DNA of 57,114 bases from Cohnella sp. GbtcB17 (GTDB lineage: Bacteria > Bacillota > Bacilli > Paenibacillales > Paenibacillaceae). This document shows positions 51,771 to 57,114 of the stretch, in pieces. How positions within the stretch are numbered: position 1 is the stretch's first letter; each line of letters starts with the position of its first letter. The DNA lies in contig NZ_JAGXJW010000033.1 in assembly GCF_019091135.1 (NCBI RefSeq), positions 36,027 to 93,140 on the forward strand, written 5' to 3'. The translations under genes were made by a program, and so were the position numbers. The notes beneath the pieces are model-generated. The model saw only the letters and a program-made list of their open reading frames with translations. It was not told the DNA's origin and did not search any database.

Positions 51771-53234
51771 TTAATCTTGGACGATGCCGTCTTGGCCGAA
51801 GGCGTCGATCGCGGCCTTTTTCACCGCGTCGTACATGTCCTGCGGCTTGATCTCGCCGGCGAGCAAGGCTTGCATTTTCGGAACGATGACTTCGTTCTCG
51901 ATCTTGATCGCCTTGGCGCCCAGATCGGCCGGGATGTCAGGGCGTGCAGGCGCGGCGTGGGAGAGCATCGTCTCGACGGCTGCGACGTTGTCCGGATTGC
52001 GGTCGATCGTCATCGAAGCCGCCGCTTCGCGTCCGCTCTTGGTGATGTGGGCGGCGAACAGGTCGTTATTCGTCGTCGCCGCGACTTTGCCGCTCGACAG
52101 GAAGTAAGCGGCCTTGGCGATGTTGGCCTTGTGCTCGGCGGTCGGCTCCTTCTTGCCGCGGAAGGCGACGTAGCCGTCGACGACCGTCGAGGACACCGGC
52201 TCCGCACCTGCGAAGGTCGGCACCGGCAGGACGATATAGTCGACCTTGATGCTGTCCTTGACCGCACTGCCGTCTTTGGCGTCGATTTTCTCGTTGTTCT
52301 TCTTCGCGGAATTCTCGAACGTCGCCAGGCCCTTGCCGGTGATCATCGTCTGGCCGGTCAGGAACATGTTCCAGCGCTTGCCCGCGTCGACCGAGCTCAG
52401 CTCCTTCGGCATCGAGCCGTCGTCGATCATCTGGCGCAGATCCGTCAGCAGCTCGAGATAGTTTTTGCTCGTATAGGCATACTTCAGATCTTTGTTAAAC
52501 GCCGCCGGCATGCCCGCGCTCTTGGCCATAATGCCAAGGTAGTCCTTGGAAGCGACGCCGGCCGTTGCGAAGACGAAGCCGTAGCGGGAGGTCGCGTCGC
52601 CGTTTTTCACGACGCCCTTCTTGATCGCGTCGCGGAATTCGTCGTAGGTCCAGCCGTTTTTCTGAACGTTTTTCCAGTCGATGCCCGCTTCCTCGAGGAA
52701 TTGCTTGTTGCCGCCGATGGCGTGAACTTCCATATAGGCGGGGAAGCCGTACAGACCGGAGCCGTTCTTCATGTACTCGAGCGGCGCGGCGTCGTAGTCG
52801 CCCGTCATCTCGGGCGTCGCAACGTCGGTCAGGTCGAGCGCCATGCCTTGCTGCACGTACTTGGAGATGCCGTCCGAGCCGATGAACGCGATGTCCGGCG
52901 GGCTGCCCGCGTTGACCTGCGTGTCGAGCTTCTGCGTCATGTCTTCCCAGCTGGCCGGTTCGATCTTCAGCGTGAGGTTCGGGTACTTGGCGTTAAAGTC
53001 CTTTTCCATCTGGTCAAAGTTGTCCTGGTACGTGGGCGATACGGGTGGCAGCAGCGCCGTGATCGTATCCTTGGCGCCGGAATCGGCGGAGCCGGATGCT
53101 GCGGCGGAACCGGATGCGGATGCGGCCGGGCTGGACGCGCCGTTGTCGTTCTTGTTGCCGCCGCACGCGGTCAGCGCGGATACGGACAGTGTCGCTGCGA
53201 GCATGAGCGAGAGTGCTTTGCCTTTGTTCATCAT
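51771..53234 (-). CDS. Extracellular sugar-binding lipoprotein of an ABC transporter
   Basis: 487-aa family 1 solute-binding protein. Signal peptide MNKGKALSLMLAATLSVSAL with lipobox LTAC (Cys about 25), then a Ser/Ala/Gly linker and the binding domain (TITALLPPVSPTYQDNFDQM opening, MEKDFNAKYPNLTLKIEPAS). AAGGAGGAG is about 10 bases before the first of two adjacent ATGs. Located just after murQ in a murein-recycling operon, so the likely ligand is MurNAc, GlcNAc-MurNAc or GlcNAc; the ligand is not determined by sequence. Confidence 0.93.
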   Translation of the reverse strand: MMNKGKALSLMLAATLSVSALTACGGNKNDNGASSPAASASGSAAASGSADSGAKDTITALLPPVSPTYQDNFDQMEKDFNAKYPNLTLKIEPASWEDMTQKLDTQVNAGSPPDIAFIGSDGISKYVQQGMALDLTDVATPEMTGDYDAAPLEYMKNGSGLYGFPAYMEVHAIGGNKQFLEEAGIDWKNVQKNGWTYDEFRDAIKKGVVKNGDATSRYGFVFATAGVASKDYLGIMAKSAGMPAAFNKDLKYAYTSKNYLELLTDLRQMIDDGSMPKELSSVDAGKRWNMFLTGQTMITGKGLATFENSAKKNNEKIDAKDGSAVKDSIKVDYIVLPVPTFAGAEPVSSTVVDGYVAFRGKKEPTAEHKANIAKAAYFLSSGKVAATTNNDLFAAHITKSGREAAASMTIDRNPDNVAAVETMLSHAAPARPDIPADLGAKAIKIENEVIVPKMQALLAGEIKPQDMYDAVKKAAIDAFGQDGIVQD

Positions 53235-53296
53235 TCGGATGACTCCTCCTTGGGATGGCCCCTTCACGGGTGAATGATAGGACTAACGCTTGCAAT

Positions 53297-54211
53297 TTAA
53301 ACGACTTGCTTGTGCGCGCGGATCGTCGCCTTGAGATTGCCTTCGAAGCGGGCCAGCGATGCGGCCGCCTCCGAAGCGGCGAGCCCCGTCTCGATCATCA
53401 GAATCGCGAGCTTGCAGCTCTGCGATGCCCGCGCCAGGTAATCGGACGCCGTCTCGGCGTCGACGCCGGTCGCGGCCTTGATGATGCGGATCGAGCGATC
53501 CTGCAGCTTTTTGTTGCTCGCCTTGAGGTCGACCATCAGATTGTTGTAGGTTTTCCCAAGCTTGACCATCGTCGCCGTCGTCAGCATGTTCTGCACCAGC
53601 TTCTGCGCCGAACCGGCCTTCAGCCGTGTGGAGCCCATGATGACCTCCGGTCCGACGACCGGCGCGATGCAGATGTCGCAAACTTCGCCGAGCTTCGAGT
53701 CCTTGTTGTTGACGACGCCGATGGTGGCCGCGCCGATCTCTCCGGCCCGCCGGATCGCGGCGATGACGAAGGCCGCGCTGCCGCTGGCGGAGATGCCCAC
53801 GACTGCGTCCTTGTCGGTGACGCCGATGCGCTCGACGAGCGCCGCTCCCTCCTCCGCATTGTCCTCGAATCCTTCCACCGCTGTCCGAAGCGCCGTATCC
53901 CCGCCTGCTATATGCCCCTGCACGAGCTCAGGGTCGACCCCGAAGGTGGGCGGACACTCGGATGCGTCCAGTACGCCGATTCTGCCGGATGACCCGGCGC
54001 CAATGTAGAACATTCTGCCCCCGCTCCTGAGCCTGGCATGCAGAACGTCCACAGCCTCCATGATGTTCGGAATTTCTTCCGCCACCGCGGCCGGAACGGC
54101 GGCATCCTCCCGGTTGAGAAGATGCAGCATCTGCTCCGTTGTGCACTCGTCGATCGTCCGGGTTGCCGGATTGATCTTCTCGGTGGTTAGACCCGCGAGA
54201 TATTCGTTCAT
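53297..54211 (-). CDS. murQ: N-acetylmuramic acid 6-phosphate etherase
   Basis: 304-aa SIS-fold lyase converting MurNAc-6-P to GlcNAc-6-P and D-lactate. Seen: TEKINPATRTIDECTTEQML (opening), YIGAGSSGRIGVLDASECPP (active-site loop), GISASGSAAFVIAA, KAGSAQKLVQNMLTTATMVK and ASDYLARASQSCKLAILM. The start is MNEYLAGL at 54211 because TAGGAG lies 7 bases upstream, whereas the ATG two codons before abuts it. First gene of the operon; preceded by a sigma-A-like promoter and a MurR-type palindrome. Confidence 0.96.
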   Translation of the reverse strand: MNEYLAGLTTEKINPATRTIDECTTEQMLHLLNREDAAVPAAVAEEIPNIMEAVDVLHARLRSGGRMFYIGAGSSGRIGVLDASECPPTFGVDPELVQGHIAGGDTALRTAVEGFEDNAEEGAALVERIGVTDKDAVVGISASGSAAFVIAAIRRAGEIGAATIGVVNNKDSKLGEVCDICIAPVVGPEVIMGSTRLKAGSAQKLVQNMLTTATMVKLGKTYNNLMVDLKASNKKLQDRSIRIIKAATGVDAETASDYLARASQSCKLAILMIETGLAASEAAASLARFEGNLKATIRAHKQVV

Positions 54212-54283
54212 GGCCATTCTCCTACCCTTTGTTTGTGAGGATCGTCCTTTCATGGATCTATTTAATGCCCCCTCTTGGGCTCT

Positions 54284-54313
54284 ATCTTATCGCCTTCGCT
54301 TTGTAAGCGTCAA
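54284..54313 (-). promoter_or_regulatory. Promoter of the murQ operon
   Basis: Minus strand: -35 TTGACG (54308-54313), 18-bp spacer, -10 TAAGAT (54284-54289). Confidence 0.72.
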
Positions 54314-54320
54314 TACTTTT

Positions 54321-54335
54321 TGAAATAAAATTTCA
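54321..54335. promoter_or_regulatory. Probable MurR operator upstream of murQ
   Basis: Interrupted palindrome TGAAAT-AAA-ATTTCA, ending 7 bp upstream of the -35 of the murQ operon. The same sequence with one change occurs upstream of the GH4 gene. Confidence 0.7.
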
Positions 54336-54377
54336 TAGTAAAAATTTTAATTGCATTTTTATTTTCAGAAAAGCAAC

Positions 54378-54413
54378 AAAAAAAGACACTGCCAAGTCGC
54401 TTCGGCAATGTCT
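54378..54413 (-). terminator. Terminator of the MurR-type regulator gene
   Basis: AGACAyTGCC/GGCArTGTCT stem with a 10-base loop followed by seven T on the minus strand. It insulates murR from murQ. Confidence 0.88.
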
Positions 54414-54421
54414 GAAAACGG

Positions 54422-55285
54422 TTATCTGCGGTGCTTGCCCGCCAAAATATTGTGGGTTTTCAACAAATACTTTTTAATATTCGGATATTCCGCGCTGGCG
54501 ACCCCGGCGAACAGGATGTCGATGACGGTCAGCATCGCGATGCGCGACCCCATCGCCCCGCTGCGGATCGTGACCTCGGGCGTGGAGATGCTGAGCACGA
54601 TGTCGGCTTTGTCAGCGAGCTCGCTCTTATTGAACTTGGTGAGCGCGATTGACGTTGCGCCCGCGCGCTGCGTAATCTCGAGCGCCTCGAGAATCTCGAT
54701 CGTATCGCCCGAGTTCGAGACGAAGAAGGCGACGTCGCCCTTGCCCAGCAGCGTGGCCGCCGTCAGTTGGCTGTGCCCGTCCGTATAGGCGTGGCACATC
54801 TTGTTGATGCGGGAAAACTTCTGCTCGCCGTCCATGCAGACGAGTCCCGAGGCCCCGATGCCGAAGAACACGATCCGGTTCGTATCGCGCAGTGCCTGGA
54901 CCGCCTTGGCTATCGCGCCCCGGTCGATGATGCTGAGCGTATCCTCGATCGACTTCATGTTGTTGTACGAAATGTTCGAGATGACGACATTCAAGTCGTC
55001 TCCCGGTTGGATGTCGGTATATTCGTCCTTCTGCTCCTCGTCCATCGAGCCGAGCGACGCCGAGATGCTCACGATGAAGCTGCGGTAACCGCTGTAGCCG
55101 AGCGTCTTGCAGAAGCGCAGCACCGACGCGTCGCTCGTCCGGCTGAACTGCGCGAGACTCTTGATGGAGAGGTGGGGAATCTCCTCCGTGTTGGCGAGGA
55201 TGTACTCGGCCACCAGCCGTTCGACGGGCGTCATGCTGTCCTTCATGTCGCGGATCTTGAGCAATATATTGTTCTGGATCGCCAT
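54422..55285 (-). CDS. murR: MurR/RpiR-family transcriptional regulator
   Basis: 287-aa regulator. The N-terminal RpiR helix-turn-helix (about 1-75) includes MTPVERLVAEYILANTEEIP, LSIKSLAQFSRTSDASVLRF and CKTLGYSGYRSF. The C-terminal SIS domain (about 115-255, RIVFFGIGASGLVCMD and FFVSNSGDTIEILEAL) binds a phosphosugar, in MurR homologues MurNAc-6-P. Start at MAIQNNILLKIRD; upstream only a modest AGGT ribosome site, so an earlier start is possible. Sits upstream of murQ and divergent from the GH4 gene; palindromes on both sides fit control of both. The strict function (repressor or activator) is uncertain. Confidence 0.88.
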   Translation of the reverse strand: MAIQNNILLKIRDMKDSMTPVERLVAEYILANTEEIPHLSIKSLAQFSRTSDASVLRFCKTLGYSGYRSFIVSISASLGSMDEEQKDEYTDIQPGDDLNVVISNISYNNMKSIEDTLSIIDRGAIAKAVQALRDTNRIVFFGIGASGLVCMDGEQKFSRINKMCHAYTDGHSQLTAATLLGKGDVAFFVSNSGDTIEILEALEITQRAGATSIALTKFNKSELADKADIVLSISTPEVTIRSGAMGSRIAMLTVIDILFAGVASAEYPNIKKYLLKTHNILAGKHRR

Positions 55286-55414
55286 GGTAGGTACCTGCGC
55301 ATTCTGTCGTATTTTAGTAAATAGTAAGGCCATTTTTTCCAAAAGACAAGGGACGGCGGGATGGTTGCGCCAATTGTGACTGAGAAATAATATTTTGAAA
55401 TAAATATATCACAT

Positions 55415-55429
55415 TGAAATAAAATTTCT
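55415..55429. promoter_or_regulatory. Probable MurR operator upstream of the GH4 gene
   Basis: TGAAATAAAATTTCT, the same motif as at 54321-54335 with the last base changed. A further half-site TGAAAT lies at 55396. It ends 8 bp upstream of the -35 of the GH4 promoter, the same geometry as at murQ, and also lies in the region upstream of murR. Confidence 0.68.
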
Positions 55430-55437
55430 ATATTTTA

Positions 55438-55466
55438 TTGTTGGCAAGGAGACCCCGTGCTATAAT
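55438..55466 (+). promoter_or_regulatory. Promoter of the GH4 gene
   Basis: -35 TTGTTG (55438-55443), 17-bp spacer, -10 TATAAT (55461-55466). Confidence 0.78.
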
Positions 55467-55533
55467 AGCCGCAAATGAAGGGCCGGCGCTTACAAGATAC
55501 GTTGAACCGAACAGGGCCCGCAGGAGGAATGTC

Positions 55534-56814
55534 ATGAGCAAGCTGAAAATCGCGATTATCGGGTCCGGCAGCACGTACACGCCGGAGCTGATCGAAGGCA
55601 TCATCAAGCGCAAGGGCGTGCTGCCCGTCAGCGAGCTCGTGCTGATGGACATCGACGCGCATAAGCTGAACGTCGTCGGCAGCCTGTGCCGCCGCATGAT
55701 CGAAGCGGAAAATCTGTCCTGCCGCGTCACGCTGACCCAGGACCTGGACGAGGCGCTGCGGGACGCGGACTTCGTGCTCGCGCAAATTCGCGTCGGCAAG
55801 CTGTCCGCCCGCGTGCTCGACGAGAAGATCCCGCTCAAATACGGCCTGATCGGCCAGGAGACATGCGGGATCGGCGGCTTTTTCAAGGCGATGCGCACGA
55901 TCCCGGTCATGCTGCAGATCGCGGAGCGCATGCAGGAACTGTGCCCGAACGCTTGGCTGATCAACTTCTCGAACCCGGCGGGCATTATCACGGAGGCGCT
56001 GCTCAAGCACACCGGCGTCAAGATGCTCGGCCTTTGCAACGTTCCTTACAATATGTACAAGAGCATCCGCGAGTCGCTCGCGCTGCCGGACGCCAAGATG
56101 ACGTATGTCGGCCTCAACCACCTCAGCTGGATCACCGCGATCGAGCAAGGCGGCAAGGATTATCTAAAAACGGCGCTGGAGCTTGGGCTCAACAGCGAGG
56201 CGATGAAAAACATTCCGTCGAGCGGCTTCAGCCGCGAGCTGGTGAACATGGTCGGCGCGATTCCTTCCTCCTATCTCGAGTACTACTACTTCAAGGACAA
56301 GAAGCTGAAGCTGCTGAAGGAGAGCGAGCAGACGCGGGGCGAGAAGTGCATCGACATCGAGGCGGACCTGCTGCGGATTTACGAAGACGCCGAGCTGCAC
56401 GTGAAGCCGGAGCTGCTCTCCTCGCGCGGCGGCGCCAACTATTCGGAGGTCGCGATCAGCCTCGTGGACGCGATCTGGAACGACAAGCGCGAGGTGCATG
56501 TCGTTAATCTGCTGAACCGCGGCGCTTTGTCGTTCATGGAAGACGACGACGCGGTCGAGGTGTCCGCGGTCATCGGCAAGGGCGGCGCGGTGCCTATCGC
56601 GGTGCCGGGCTTTGCGAATCGCCATATCATCGATTATATGCGGATGGTGAAGGCGTACGAGCGCGAGACGGTGGCGGCCGCGGTGACCGGCAGCGAGGAC
56701 GCCGCGATGCGGGCGCTGCTCATGAACCCATTGGTGGGCGACTACAACACGGCGCTGGCTTGCTTTAACGAGCTGAAGGAAGCGCACAAGGCGTATTTGC
56801 CGCAGTTCGGGTGA
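55534..56814 (+). CDS. GH4 family 6-phospho-glycosidase (6-phospho-beta-glucosidase type)
   Basis: 426-aa NAD+- and divalent-metal-dependent glycosidase that opens the bond by an oxidation-elimination route. Nucleotide-binding start KIAIIGSGSTYTPELIEGII, then MDIDAHKLNV, NFSNPAGIITEA, the metal site GLCNVPYNM (Cys) and GLNHLSWITAI (His), and FSRELVNMVGAIPSSYLEYY. It is shorter than alpha-galactosidases of GH4 and has the CN(V/I)P motif of the phospho-beta-glucosidase branch. GCAGGAGG precedes the ATG at 55534. Located opposite murR and sharing its operator motif, it may act on a phosphorylated wall disaccharide, for which 6-phospho-beta-glucosides are close analogues; this is inference. Confidence 0.9.
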   Translation: MSKLKIAIIGSGSTYTPELIEGIIKRKGVLPVSELVLMDIDAHKLNVVGSLCRRMIEAENLSCRVTLTQDLDEALRDADFVLAQIRVGKLSARVLDEKIPLKYGLIGQETCGIGGFFKAMRTIPVMLQIAERMQELCPNAWLINFSNPAGIITEALLKHTGVKMLGLCNVPYNMYKSIRESLALPDAKMTYVGLNHLSWITAIEQGGKDYLKTALELGLNSEAMKNIPSSGFSRELVNMVGAIPSSYLEYYYFKDKKLKLLKESEQTRGEKCIDIEADLLRIYEDAELHVKPELLSSRGGANYSEVAISLVDAIWNDKREVHVVNLLNRGALSFMEDDDAVEVSAVIGKGGAVPIAVPGFANRHIIDYMRMVKAYERETVAAAVTGSEDAAMRALLMNPLVGDYNTALACFNELKEAHKAYLPQFG

Positions 56815-56878
56815 GTATCTGCAGCGAGTTCGAAACGGCGCGAGCCGGTTTAGGGCGGGCGAGCTAGTTTGGGCGGGG

Positions 56879-57036
56879 CGAGCCGGTTTGAGACTAGATA
56901 GAGGATGTTTTTTCCTCTATAGGCCGGTGGCGAGCCGGTTTGAGACTAGATAGAGGATGTTTTTTCCTCTATGGGCCGGGGGCGAGCCGGTTTGAGACGC
57001 CATAGAGGATGTTTTTTCCTCTATGGGCCGGGGGCG
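56879..57036 (+). repeat. Tandem-repeat array E, 52-bp unit with hairpin, 3 copies
   Basis: ATAGAGG marks at 56898, 56950 and 57002 (52-bp intervals). Each unit reads CGAGCCGGTTTGAGACTAG, then the hairpin ATAGAGGA/TCCTCTAT with a T-rich loop, then GGGCCGGGGG. Two truncated units precede it (56840-56880). Confidence 0.92.
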
Positions 57037-57114
57037 AGGGTACTGTCAAGAAGTTTGTGTAAGTAGGTCTCTTCGTCGAAATTGCACAGCCTAGGTATAG
57101 TTGTACGACTGGAG
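57037..57114. mobile_element. Possible insertion-sequence terminus (IS256-like)
   Basis: GGTACTGTCAAGAAGTTTGT then GTAAGT directly abuts array E. The pattern, a short GC start followed by TGTCAAGAA...TTTGTGTAA, resembles terminal inverted repeats of IS256-family elements. No transposase is visible before the window ends, so this is tentative. Confidence 0.3.

Larger units (their letters stand above)
56815..57114. other. Noncoding region after the GH4 gene
   Basis: Holds array E and possibly an insertion-sequence end. No gene in the last 300 bp. Confidence 0.6.

Noticed and set aside
1..57114. tRNA and rRNA genes
   Set aside because: No tRNA-like cloverleaf or rRNA-conserved stretch was noticed; a tRNAscan/Infernal run would be the proper test.

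Overview
The window comes from a high-GC, endospore-forming Gram-positive bacterium, most likely a Paenibacillaceae member of the Cohnella/Paenibacillus type. This rests on a GerA-type spore germination operon, strong AGGAGG ribosome binding sites, a CtsR operator, B. subtilis-like pairs (ywqB-ywqA type SWIM/SNF2) and a large secreted GH44 glucanase, all in DNA of roughly 60% GC. No rRNA, tRNA, CRISPR array or complete mobile element is visible.

Layout. 1-4348 (minus): exopolysaccharide operon (Wzz-like co-polymerase, GT4, BY-kinase, initiating sugar transferase, GT4 cut by the window edge). 4643-7798: two paralogous parallel beta-helix surface proteins. 8541-12967: a conserved hypothetical protein and a modular GH44 glucanase. 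13149-17854: SWIM protein and SNF2 helicase, translationally coupled. 17866-21241: small hypothetical protein, GNAT, SDR, and an ECF sigma factor with its membrane partner. 21971-25717: dnaJ-like gene and clpB under a CtsR-boxed promoter. 26039-32074: nucleoside hydrolase with divergent AraC regulator, GNAT, CDF zinc exporter with an ArsR/SmtB-type operator, zinc-ribbon protein, DUF72, a stand-alone small RNA candidate, SRPBCC. 32193-35811: gerAA-AB-AC. 35928-37820: MHYT sensor kinase with unusual H- and N-boxes. 38119-42043: uridine kinase, TipA-like MerR regulator, GT4, PAP2 phosphatase.

42755-56814 is a cell-wall sugar recycling locus: a GlcNAc/MurNAc kinase of the BadF type, NagZ, NamZ, PIG-L deacetylase, tandem GNAT, AnmK, a three-gene ABC sugar transporter, MurQ, MurR and a divergent GH4 6-phospho-glycosidase. 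It looks like the B. subtilis murQRP-amiE-nagZ-namZ locus rebuilt around an ABC importer plus cytoplasmic kinases instead of the MurP phosphotransferase. The same interrupted palindrome lies just upstream of the -35 element of both murQ and the GH4 gene, so MurR probably controls both arms.

The least ordinary feature is a set of intergenic tandem-repeat arrays (about 8.2, 21.3, 21.6, 38.8, 42.1, 48.3 and 56.9 kb). Unit lengths are 45-52 bp, with exactly 51 bp recurring in four of them, and each unit has a conserved core. Two pairs of arrays share a core in opposite orientation (21.3 with 21.6 kb; 38.8 with 42.1 kb). The 21-kb core also occurs alone at 25,982, and one arm of it resembles the hairpin of the small RNA candidate near 31.4 kb. 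None lies inside a credible gene.
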